This document shows positions 1 to 5,881 of a stretch of 7,912 nucleotides of DNA, one piece after another. Both the position numbers and the translations under genes were made by a program. This stretch comes from Deltaproteobacteria bacterium. Lineage in GTDB: Bacteria > Desulfobacterota > Desulfobacteria > Desulfobacterales > ETH-SRB1. Under the pieces are notes generated by a model, which was given only the letters and a program-made list of their open reading frames with translations, did no database searches and was not told the origin of the DNA. Every line of letters starts with the position of its first letter. Position 1 is the stretch's first letter. Where the stretch lies: contig JAFCZU010000386.1 in the NCBI GenBank assembly GCA_019314185.1, positions 1-7,912 on the forward strand, read 5' to 3'.

Positions 1-882
1 AATTTTATTTGCCAGTAAAATTTTGCCGTCACTTATTCGGCTTCGATATAAACCGGATAACGCATATTCATAGAGACATCGGTATCTCTTTTCCGACTCC
101 TGCAACTTCTTCTCAGCCTCATAGCGCTCAACAATATCATGGAAAACCAGAACAATGCCTACAATGCTCCCCTTTTCATCTCTAACCGGTGCACCGCTGT
201 CATCAATCGGTATCTCTGTTCCATCTTTGGCTATTAATATGGTATGATTAGCAAGGCCTACAATTTTGCCCTTTCTAATTACTTTTGTTACTGGATCTTC
301 CACATTTTTACGCGTTTTTTCATTAACAATATTAAATATGTCAACAAGAAACTTTCCTGTAGCCTGCTCGAGGTTCCAGCCAGTCAAACAACAGGCAACA
401 TCATTCATAAACCGAATGCTGCCTTTTGCATCAGTAACCACAACGGCATCGCCAATGCTTCTTAATATTGTAGAGAGCCAACTCTCGTTTTCTTTTAATT
501 TCCTCTCCAGTTTGTGTTTGTAAAGAGCCATCTCAACAGTGGAATGTAATTCTCTATCCTCAAAAGGCTTTACAATATATCCAAAGGGTTCTGTGAGTTT
601 TGCGCGCTCAATAGTTTTTTTATCAGTAAAAGCGGTTAAATAAACCACAGGGATATTGAAACGGAAACGTATTTGACTTGCAGCTTCAATGCCGTCCATA
701 TCGCCTTTAAGCACTATATCCATAAGTACAAGATCAGGCGCGTCCTCTTCTATCTTTGCAATAGCTTCTTCTCCTGAAGAAACCACAGCAGATATTGTAT
801 ATCCTAAAGTCTGCAAAGTGCTGCGGATATCTTCAGCAACAATAGCTTCATCTTCAACAATCAATATTTTAGTTTCCGGCAT
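1..882 (-). CDS. Response regulator receiver protein with PAS domains (REC-PAS-PAS...), C-terminus cut by window edge
   Basis: Reading the minus strand from ATG at 882 gives 294 uninterrupted codons running off the left edge, so the protein is partial. Residues 1-125 are a CheY-like receiver domain: the acidic pocket is E10/D11, the phospho-acceptor is D55 (context LVLMDIVLKG), the switch threonine is T83 and the conserved lysine is K105 in VKPF. A PAS domain follows at about 133-255, with typical wording such as GDAVVVTDAKG and FHDIVERYEAEKKL, and a second PAS starts near residue 264. The start is supported by a weak GTGAG ribosome site (892-896) with 9 nt spacing. Proteins of this architecture in Desulfobacterota often end in a histidine kinase module, but that part is outside the window, so whether this is a hybrid kinase or a stand-alone regulator is unknown. 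It lies downstream of, and on the same strand as, the sensor kinase at 1302-3809, making it a likely phosphotransfer partner. Confidence 0.93.
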   Translation of the reverse strand, partial: MPETKILIVEDEAIVAEDIRSTLQTLGYTISAVVSSGEEAIAKIEEDAPDLVLMDIVLKGDMDGIEAASQIRFRFNIPVVYLTAFTDKKTIERAKLTEPFGYIVKPFEDRELHSTVEMALYKHKLERKLKENESWLSTILRSIGDAVVVTDAKGSIRFMNDVACCLTGWNLEQATGKFLVDIFNIVNEKTRKNVEDPVTKVIRKGKIVGLANHTILIAKDGTEIPIDDSGAPVRDEKGSIVGIVLVFHDIVERYEAEKKLQESEKRYRCLYEYALSGLYRSRISDGKILLANKI

Positions 883-902
883 AGTTTTGTTCTCACTTTA
901 AT

Positions 903-930
903 TAATCGGTTTAAACTAATCGGTTTAAAC
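903..930. repeat. Perfect 14-bp tandem repeat (2 copies) upstream of the receiver gene
   Basis: The unit TAATCGGTTTAAAC occurs at 903-916 and again, without any change or gap, at 917-930. Each copy ends in the 8-bp palindrome GTTTAAAC (909-916 and 923-930). The pair starts 21 bp upstream of the ATG of the receiver gene at 882, a position where a regulator or the transcription start could lie. Whether it is an operator or a neutral duplication cannot be told from the sequence. Confidence 0.85.
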
Positions 931-931
931 T

Positions 932-946
932 ACTACCTCTGGTAGT
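932..946. other. Short perfect hairpin in the intergenic region
   Basis: ACTACC (932-937) pairs perfectly with GGTAGT (941-946) around a TCT loop. It directly follows the 14-bp tandem repeat. Neither strand has a T-run after it, so it does not look like a terminator. Its role is unknown. Confidence 0.5.
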
Positions 947-990
947 GATACCATAAAAAGGTTTTACCGCTATAGGAATTAGTTGGTCCC

Positions 991-1222
991 AAGTGCCTAA
1001 AATGCCTAAAGTATATTAAAGTGCCTAAAGTTAAGGTGTCGCTTCGCTCCATTAATTCATAAATTTTAGTCACCTTAGTTACTTCATACTTCATTAGCGT
1101 AGATTGTTTTTTGCCGGGGTTTCAAGTGAGCCAACTTGTCTGGTAAAGGTTAAAATTAGCAGCGCCGCAGGCGCATTCCTTAACTTTAGGCATTTTAGGC
1201 ACTTTAGCTCACTTTAGGCACT
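991..1222. repeat. MITE-like inverted-repeat element built from TGCCTAAA octamers
   Basis: A perfect 21-bp inverted repeat joins 991-1011 and 1184-1204. A second, partly competing pair of 15 bp joins 1022-1036 and 1178-1192. Both arms consist of the octamer TGCCTAAA: three copies on the left (994, 1003, 1022) and three in reverse complement on the right (1185, 1194, 1213), with gaps of 9 and 19 bp in each arm, as in a degenerate 9-10 bp tandem. The interior of about 140 bp has a GC-rich hairpin (GCGCC at 1162-1166, GGCGC at 1170-1174) and a 7-bp tandem ACTTCAT (1081-1094), but no credible gene. It resembles dispersed intergenic repeats of Desulfobacterota genomes; that likeness is from memory and unverified. 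No transposase or clear target-site duplication is seen. Confidence 0.7.
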
Positions 1223-1243
1223 CAAAACAGGGTGCCTTACAGG

Positions 1244-1276
1244 ACAATAAAAACAAGCCACCTCCTCTGGGGGTGG
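1244..1276 (-). terminator. Candidate rho-independent terminator of the sensor kinase gene
   Basis: On the minus strand, 25 nt past the kinase stop codon, CCACC pairs with GGTGG (1272-1276 with 1258-1262). The stem continues through one C/A mismatch and two G-C pairs around an AGA loop. It is followed by CTTGTTTTTATT, a short T-rich tract. The stem is modest, so termination may be partial and could allow some read-through to the receiver gene downstream. Confidence 0.55.
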
Positions 1277-1301
1277 TAATTTGACTATAATTCTTAATCT
1301 T

Positions 1302-3809
1302 TCACATTTTAAACCTTATTTGAAATTTAGTCCCTTTGCTCTGATCCAAATGCAATTTTCCATCTATCTGATCGGTTAAAATATTAACCAGTTTTAATCC
1401 AAGCGATCCAGTGTTGTTGAAATCAATCCCTTCAGGCACTCCAATGCCGTTATCACTCACAGCAAGCTCAACTTCATTCTCATTTATGAAAAGAAGCGAC
1501 ACTTCGATCTCTCCACTATCACCATCTGCAAACGCATGTTTAAGGGAATTTAAAACAAGCTCATTAACAATTAATCCACATGGAATTGCTTTATCAATTT
1601 TAAACCTGACTCTCTCAACATTTAATTTCAGCCTTATTTTCTCCCTGTTAACCGCATAAGACCTGAATAGTATTTTTGTTAGATATTCTATGTATTCATT
1701 AAAGTCAATATTTGCCAAATCTTCAGATTCATATAATTTTTCATGAACGAGCGCCATGGCTCTTATCCTGTCCTGACTCTCTTTAAGCATTTCTAAAGAT
1801 CTTTTATCCTCTACGCTTTTTGACTGGAGCTTGAGAAGACTGGAAATAACCTGCATATTGTTTTTGACCCTGTGGTGAATTTCTCTCAGCAGCACCTCTT
1901 TTTCTTTCTCGGCCCGAGTACGTTCCTTTATTTCTGCTTTGAGTTCCTCTGCATAGATAAGGGATTGGTCATAAGCAATTTGCAGTGTCTTCTCGACCTG
2001 CTTTCTTTCAGTAATGTCAACATTGACTTCTGCAACCAGCCACTTCCCTTTATCATTCTGAAACGGTATGGTAGTAACCTGGATCGGTCTATTGCCCTCC
2101 TTAACCAGAACTTCCTCGGTAACGGCCGGAGTTTTTGTCTCCAATGCCTTCACGATCCCGCATTCGGGACAAACTTCACTTCTATCCATAAAATATTTAT
2201 AACATTTTATTCCCGCGGGATCGCCATAAACCTTTTGCCATTCAGGATCAATGTATCGAACATTAAACTCTGAATCGATTATATCTATGCCTGTCTTTGT
2301 GACACCAAGGATGTACTCCATCTGCTGCATCAGCGTCTCGATCTTCTTTTGGGCATTTTCTCTGTCCGTAATGTCCCGCAAAGACTCTACCACCATCTTT
2401 GGGCGGCCGTTCTCATCCCACGCAGCCACGCTGGCTTTACCGCACAGTCTCATTCGATCCCCATCCGACCCGACAATCCTGGTTTCGAACTCATGCACTT
2501 TGCTGTCCTCAAAACACTTCTTAACAATACATGGTTCGCACACCTTGTCGCGCCCACGATAAACTTTATAGCACTTATTGCCGACCTTGTCCGGTCCGAA
2601 TACTTCCATGGCGATATCATTATTCCACACAACATTATATTGGTTGTCCACCATAATCATCGCATCTGTAACAGAACCCACAATTCCAAACAATTTCTGT
2701 TCGCTTTCCCGCAAAGCCTCGTCAGTTTTTATGCGTTCTGTTATTTCCTGTTTCAGCTCAATATTTTTTTGGCTAAGCTCGGCAGACCTTCTTTTCTCCA
2801 GCCTGTAGAAAATAATACCGCCCGTCAAAAACAAAACAGCAATAATAACTGTAATTTTAATATGATCTGCCTCATGTTTTTTGATCGGGTCTGCAATTTC
2901 AGCGTAATCTATAGCAGCGCAGACTGACCATTTCCGGGTTCCCATCTTAACAGGAACGTAGGCAATAAGCTTTTTTTCTATTTCAAGCTCATCTTCTGCC
3001 ATAAAAGCAGAATTAAACGCCCCCGCTCCAGACTCGCCTTTAATTATTTTTTCAACAATACCTTCAAATTCCGACCAGTCATGCTCAGGAAACTTTTCTT
3101 TTTTATACGCAATTATATTTTTACCAATCAGTTCAGAATCATCATGTATTATAATTGTTCCATTTTCATCTATTACAAATACACAACAAATTTTACGACC
3201 GGCTATAATCGGCTGTATAAAATAATCGGTAACATGACTCAGGCTTATCATCCATCTGACAAGCCCGATAAATTTATCATTATCAAATACCGGCTCTGAA
3301 ATAGAAAAAGCAAGTTTTCCTAAATTGTTGTAAAAAACTTCACTAATATAAGGCATACGCTCTTTTACAACATATGCTACTCCTGGTTTGTCAGTATGAT
3401 CTGTGCCAATTCTGTTTTTGTTGTCCTCCCAGAATGGATATCTGCGCAGCATAATTCCTCTGTCATCAAGTATGGCAAATGAATCTGCCTGGTCTTTATG
3501 ATGTTCATATAACTTGTTAATTGAATTTAAATCTATTTCCGACTTTGGAAAACCATTCATGATGTAATGCTTAAGGCAGCGATCTGTTGTAATAATCTTT
3601 AAACTTCTTGAAAGATTCAAAACATATTCTCTTATTCTCGAAGCATTTGTCTCTGAAACAGTCAACATCTGCTGCTCTGCCTGTGACATAATTATATTTT
3701 CAACCTTTTCCTCATGTGAGAAAAAAGTAAGGGCCACAAAAGTCAGAATAATTGCCAGGGATAGAGCAACAGCTATGAACGGTTTCCTGGATATCTTTAG
3801 TTTTTTCAT
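1302..3809 (-). CDS. Membrane-bound sensor histidine kinase: extracytoplasmic sensor, two PAS, HisKA_2, HATPase
   Basis: This 835-residue protein has a membrane segment at about 11-30, an extracytoplasmic region of roughly 285 residues that reads like a dCache ligand-binding domain, and a second membrane segment at about 317-336. A short coiled linker (340-370) leads to PAS1 (about 368-485) and PAS2 (about 490-605), each ending in the usual DITxRxxxEK-type boundary. The kinase core is of the HisKA_2 type: the phospho-acceptor is H645 or H646 in EIHHRVKNNMQVISSLLKLQ. The ATPase domain shows an N box (NELVLNSLKHAF, 749-760), a G1 box (DNGIG, 786-790) and a G2 box (GSLGLKLV, 801-808). Both PAS domains carry Cys-x10-Cys-x2-Cys (C413/C424/C427 and C536/C547/C550), suggesting metal or redox sensing (inference). 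The start has a weak GGAT ribosome site (3818-3821). The likely partner is the receiver gene downstream. The signal sensed is unknown. Confidence 0.95.
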   Translation of the reverse strand: MKKLKISRKPFIAVALSLAIILTFVALTFFSHEEKVENIIMSQAEQQMLTVSETNASRIREYVLNLSRSLKIITTDRCLKHYIMNGFPKSEIDLNSINKLYEHHKDQADSFAILDDRGIMLRRYPFWEDNKNRIGTDHTDKPGVAYVVKERMPYISEVFYNNLGKLAFSISEPVFDNDKFIGLVRWMISLSHVTDYFIQPIIAGRKICCVFVIDENGTIIIHDDSELIGKNIIAYKKEKFPEHDWSEFEGIVEKIIKGESGAGAFNSAFMAEDELEIEKKLIAYVPVKMGTRKWSVCAAIDYAEIADPIKKHEADHIKITVIIAVLFLTGGIIFYRLEKRRSAELSQKNIELKQEITERIKTDEALRESEQKLFGIVGSVTDAMIMVDNQYNVVWNNDIAMEVFGPDKVGNKCYKVYRGRDKVCEPCIVKKCFEDSKVHEFETRIVGSDGDRMRLCGKASVAAWDENGRPKMVVESLRDITDRENAQKKIETLMQQMEYILGVTKTGIDIIDSEFNVRYIDPEWQKVYGDPAGIKCYKYFMDRSEVCPECGIVKALETKTPAVTEEVLVKEGNRPIQVTTIPFQNDKGKWLVAEVNVDITERKQVEKTLQIAYDQSLIYAEELKAEIKERTRAEKEKEVLLREIHHRVKNNMQVISSLLKLQSKSVEDKRSLEMLKESQDRIRAMALVHEKLYESEDLANIDFNEYIEYLTKILFRSYAVNREKIRLKLNVERVRFKIDKAIPCGLIVNELVLNSLKHAFADGDSGEIEVSLLFINENEVELAVSDNGIGVPEGIDFNNTGSLGLKLVNILTDQIDGKLHLDQSKGTKFQIRFKM

Positions 3810-4017
3810 AATATTTTATCCGGTTAAGAGATGACAATCTATATTACCAAAAATTTACAAACTCAAAAAAGTGGGTTTTATCATTCCATTACTCCGCGAA
3901 CAGACAATTAAATTTAAAAAGGTCTGAAACTCACGCAACAAAAATAAAAAAAGAATAACAGAAAAAAGCAGTCAAGTAAAGGTTTTACAACAAACAACGC
4001 AAGAGCCAGTAGCCTTT

Positions 4018-4068
4018 AAAAAAGTTGAACCGCTGCAGCGAATGCGTTGAAGCTACGTTGGATCAACT
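4018..4068 (-). other. Strong imperfect hairpin with T-run on the minus strand (terminator- or attenuator-like)
   Basis: The inner stem is GCTGCAGCG (4032-4040) with CGTTGAAGC (4045-4053) around an AATG loop, with one G-T and one G-A. The outer stem is AGTTGAACC (4023-4031) with GGATCAACT (4060-4068), 8 of 9 paired, separated on the right by a TACGTT bulge. Read on the minus strand, the structure is followed immediately by six T (4018-4023), the form of an intrinsic terminator. No gene ends here on that strand; the sensor kinase begins about 210 bp further downstream. It may therefore be a leader attenuator, a barrier to antisense transcription, the 3' end of a small RNA, or a repeat fragment. 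Confidence 0.55.
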
Positions 4069-4175
4069 CAATGCTATTATATCTCTCCATAATCCTCCAC
4101 TATCTATTAGACCAGATTAGCATCTTTAACCTTTATAAATCACTATAAAATATTTTAATAGCTCTCATTTTCTTC

Positions 4176-4205
4176 TTGACACTTCTATAAAAATGTACTT
4201 TTAAA
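4176..4205 (+). promoter_or_regulatory. Candidate sigma-70 promoter for the mraZ/dcw cluster
   Basis: A perfect -35 box TTGACA (4176-4181) is followed after 18 bp by TTTAAA (4200-4205), 4 of 6 matches to the -10 consensus. The A+T-rich stretch upstream could act as an UP element. Transcription would start near 4212, giving a leader of about 150 nt before mraZ and putting the GTGG array right at the start site. The -35 box is convincing; the exact -10 is less so. Confidence 0.6.
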
Positions 4206-4213
4206 CACATAAG

Positions 4214-4243
4214 GTGGATAAAAGTGGTGAATAAGGGAGAAAG
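4214..4243 (+). promoter_or_regulatory. Candidate MraZ operator (10-bp-periodic GTGG array)
   Basis: GTGGATAAAA (4214-4223), GTGGTGAATA (4224-4233) and AGGGAGAAAG (4234-4243) are three successive units in exact 10-bp register, with the G-rich part on the same face of the helix. MraZ proteins are known to bind direct repeats of TGGG/GTGG type with about 5-bp spacers upstream of their own genes. The position between promoter and mraZ, and the period, fit an autoregulatory MraZ box. The third unit is degenerate. Confidence 0.6.
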
Positions 4244-4248
4244 GCGAC

Positions 4249-4298
4249 CAAATTTTAAACGTAGGAATACACTACCGTATTTCGAGGCTTAAAATTTG
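4249..4298 (+). promoter_or_regulatory. 10-bp perfect inverted repeat in the mraZ leader
   Basis: CAAATTTTAA (4249-4258) and TTAAAATTTG (4289-4298) are perfectly complementary across 30 nt. They lie just after the GTGG array and inside the presumed untranslated leader of mraZ. The arms are A+T-rich, so this could be an operator for a dimeric protein as easily as an RNA stem. No known riboswitch was recognised. Confidence 0.45.
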
Positions 4299-4317
4299 AG
4301 CCTGACGCAGTAATTGG

Positions 4318-4352
4318 GCAAAAGGGGGCGTTTTGCAAAGGTCTCTAAGGGA
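4318..4352 (+). promoter_or_regulatory. Small hairpin and ribosome binding site of mraZ
   Basis: GCAAAA (4318-4323) pairs with TTTTGC (4331-4336) around a G-rich 7-nt loop, ending 10 nt before the Shine-Dalgarno-like AAGGGA (4347-4352). That site lies 9 nt before the mraZ ATG and supports it. The hairpin has no T-run and is unlikely to terminate transcription. An effect on translation is possible but speculative. Confidence 0.45.
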
Positions 4353-4361
4353 TAAAGACAT

Positions 4362-4778
4362 ATGTTCAGGGGAAGTTCATTCCATACTATCGATCCAAAA
4401 GGACGCGTAATAATTCCGGCCAGATTCCGTGATGTTATAAAGGTTGGAAACAGCAACGGTTTCGCCTATACGTTTGATGAATGGAACAAGATTGAAGCCA
4501 GGGTTATGTCGCTGACGGATACAAACGAACATATGCGTCGTTTCAGAAGAATTTTTATCGGTGGCGCTTCTGACTGCACTTGTGACAAGCAAGGGCGTAT
4601 CCTTATTCCACCGGTTCTGAGGCAATATGCTGAGATTAAAAAAGATATCGTTCTTGTAGGCCAGATCAATCACTTTGAAATATGGGCAAAGGAAAGATAC
4701 GAACAGGAAGTGCTTCAGATGGAAGAGGACATTAAAAAGGAGGAAGTTAACAACGAAATAGCAAAACTGGGTTTATAA
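4362..4778 (+). CDS. mraZ: Transcriptional regulator MraZ (short variant)
   Basis: MraZ is the DNA-binding regulator that opens dcw clusters; it forms a ring and binds repeats upstream of its own gene. The 138-residue product starts with the family signature MFRG and has two SpoVT-AbrB-type half-domains: DPKGRVIIPARFRD (11-24) and DKQGRILIPPVLR (75-87), followed by VLVGQINHFEIW and an acidic helical C-terminus. Compared with the 152-residue E. coli protein as I recall it, about 12 residues are missing after residue 33: SNG runs straight into FAYTFDEW, where a beta strand (MVCTIDIYHPCL in E. coli) is expected. The frame stays open, so this is an in-frame loss, not a frameshift. The start has AAGGGA 9 nt upstream. 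A candidate operator lies at 4214-4243. rsmH follows after 4 bp, implying co-transcription. Confidence 0.96.
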   Translation: MFRGSSFHTIDPKGRVIIPARFRDVIKVGNSNGFAYTFDEWNKIEARVMSLTDTNEHMRRFRRIFIGGASDCTCDKQGRILIPPVLRQYAEIKKDIVLVGQINHFEIWAKERYEQEVLQMEEDIKKEEVNNEIAKLGL

Positions 4779-4782
4779 TTTT

Positions 4783-5721
4783 ATGACATACAAACACATC
4801 CCTGTAATGTTAAACGAAATTGTCCATTATCTGAACTGCAGTCCTGGAAAAACTTATGTTGACTGCACGCTGGGTGGTGCAGGTCATGCCGGCGCTATTT
4901 GCAAAAAAATTGCCCCTGATGGGCTTTTGATAGGAATAGATCAGGATGAGGAGGCGATAAGAAACGGGAAAAAAGTATTAAAACCATATGAATCGAATGT
5001 CCGTCTCTTTCACGACAATTTCATTAACACCCCTGAAATTCTTTCTCAATTAAACATCCCTGCAGTAGACGGTATTCTCCTCGATCTTGGATTTTCTTTT
5101 TATCAAATTGAATCAAGCGGCCGTGGTTTCAGTTTTCAAAGAGATGAACCGCTGGATATGCGGATGAATCTGGATTCGAAAACAAAAGCTGAAGATATAA
5201 TCAATACGGCAAAGGAAGAAAGCCTTAAAAAAATATTTTCGGAATATGGGGAAGAACGCTGGGCGCCTCATATAGCTCGAAAAATAGTACAGGTCAGAAA
5301 ACTCAAAAGAATCGATTCGAGCAAGCAGTTAGCTCAAATAATATGCGAGACAATACCAAAAAAAGCGGCATTTAAGCAAAAGATTCATCCTGCGACAAAA
5401 GTGTTCATGGCTCTTAGAATCGCTGTTAATAAAGAACTCGAAGTACTGGCCTCATTTATGGATAATGTCTTTGATGCCCTGAAGCCTGAAGGTCGTCTCT
5501 GCGTGTTAACATTTCATTCTTTGGAAGACCGGATTGTAAAGCACAAAATAAAAGCCATGGAAGGCAGATGCACATGTCCGCCGGACTTTCCAAAATGTGT
5601 TTGCAACAAAAAACCGGTTGCAATCTCTCTGACAAAAAAAGTTTTACGGCCAACAAAAGAAGAAATTGAAAAGAACCCAATGGCAAGAAGCGCAAAACTG
5701 AGAGTGGCGGAAAAACTTTAG
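4783..5721 (+). CDS. rsmH: 16S rRNA (cytosine(1402)-N(4))-methyltransferase RsmH (MraW)
   Basis: RsmH uses S-adenosylmethionine to methylate N4 of C1402 in 16S rRNA, in the decoding centre of the 30S subunit. The 312-residue protein has full family length and all expected blocks: HIPVML near the start (5-10), the SAM-binding CTLGGAGH (28-35), GIDQDEEA (51-58), DLGFS (101-105), GRGFSFQRDEPLDMRM (113-128), HPATKVFMALRIAVN (202-216), LTFHSLEDRIVK (242-253) and the C-terminal RPTKEEIEKNPMARSAKLR (289-307). Four cysteines (C263, C265, C272, C274) form a CxC...CxC pair, common in the family. The start lies 4 bp after the mraZ stop and lacks a clear Shine-Dalgarno sequence, so translation may be coupled to mraZ. 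Its product acts on ribosomes even though the gene sits among division genes, as is usual. Confidence 0.98.
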   Translation: MTYKHIPVMLNEIVHYLNCSPGKTYVDCTLGGAGHAGAICKKIAPDGLLIGIDQDEEAIRNGKKVLKPYESNVRLFHDNFINTPEILSQLNIPAVDGILLDLGFSFYQIESSGRGFSFQRDEPLDMRMNLDSKTKAEDIINTAKEESLKKIFSEYGEERWAPHIARKIVQVRKLKRIDSSKQLAQIICETIPKKAAFKQKIHPATKVFMALRIAVNKELEVLASFMDNVFDALKPEGRLCVLTFHSLEDRIVKHKIKAMEGRCTCPPDFPKCVCNKKPVAISLTKKVLRPTKEEIEKNPMARSAKLRVAEKL

Positions 5722-5722
5722 G

Positions 5723-5862
5723 AACTATTCGGCCACAGATTCACACAGATAAACACAGATAGGTTTAAATACAGTAATAACTCAGGCGCAGAGGGGCAAA
5801 GGCACAGTGGCACAAAGAAAAAATATCAGTGATGATCAGCGTAGATCTGCGGCTAAATAGTT
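5723..5862. repeat. Intergenic repeat element between rsmH and ftsL
   Basis: Imperfect terminal inverted repeats (5723-5750 and 5835-5862, 21 of 28 positions complementary) enclose two kinds of short tandem repeat. CACAGAT occurs three times in exact 10-bp register (5734, 5744, 5754). A G/C/A-rich run follows with an 8-bp period: GGGCAAAG, GCACAGTG, GCACAAAG (5794-5817). There is no open frame of note. Sequences of the form CACAGATTNACACAGAT occur, as I recall, as dispersed intergenic repeats in many Desulfobacterota and other environmental genomes; this is unverified here. The element fills nearly all of the 160 bp between the two genes and interrupts an otherwise tightly packed cluster. Confidence 0.7.
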
Positions 5863-5881
5863 ACTATCAGATGGTGAGCAT

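Noticed and set aside
244..523. Two overlapping plus-strand open frames of 73 and 85 codons
   Set aside because: Antisense to the PAS domain of the receiver protein, whose conserved wording is on the minus strand.
933..1094. 53-codon open frame on the minus strand (starts MKYEVTKVTK) across the left arm of the inverted-repeat element and the 932-946 hairpin
   Set aside because: It runs through repeat arms, has a low-complexity composition, no convincing ribosome site and no recognisable domain.
991..1222. Possible CRISPR array from the repeated TGCCTAAA octamers
   Set aside because: The repeats are only 8-9 bp, occur in opposite orientations in two clusters and have no spacers of uniform length; no cas genes are present.
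1258..1276. Terminator reading on the plus strand (CCACCTCC with GGGGGTGG)
   Set aside because: The stem pairs slightly better on this strand, but no T-run follows and no plus-strand gene ends there; the minus-strand reading after the kinase stop fits better.
1872..2273. 133-codon open frame on the plus strand
   Set aside because: Antisense shadow of the kinase PAS2 and HisKA_2 coding sequence, without a ribosome site or domain.
2349..2927. 192-codon open frame on the plus strand
   Set aside because: It lies wholly antisense to the PAS and membrane region of the sensor kinase, whose domains are unmistakable; the translation shows no family features.
4299..4361. Possible c-di-GMP (GEMM-type) riboswitch in the mraZ leader, suggested by GACGCAG near a GGGCAAAAG stretch
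   Set aside because: The order of elements and the conserved core of that class are not present; only short similar words occur.
4377..4673. 98-codon minus-strand open frame
   Set aside because: Antisense shadow of mraZ; MraZ signatures on the plus strand are decisive.
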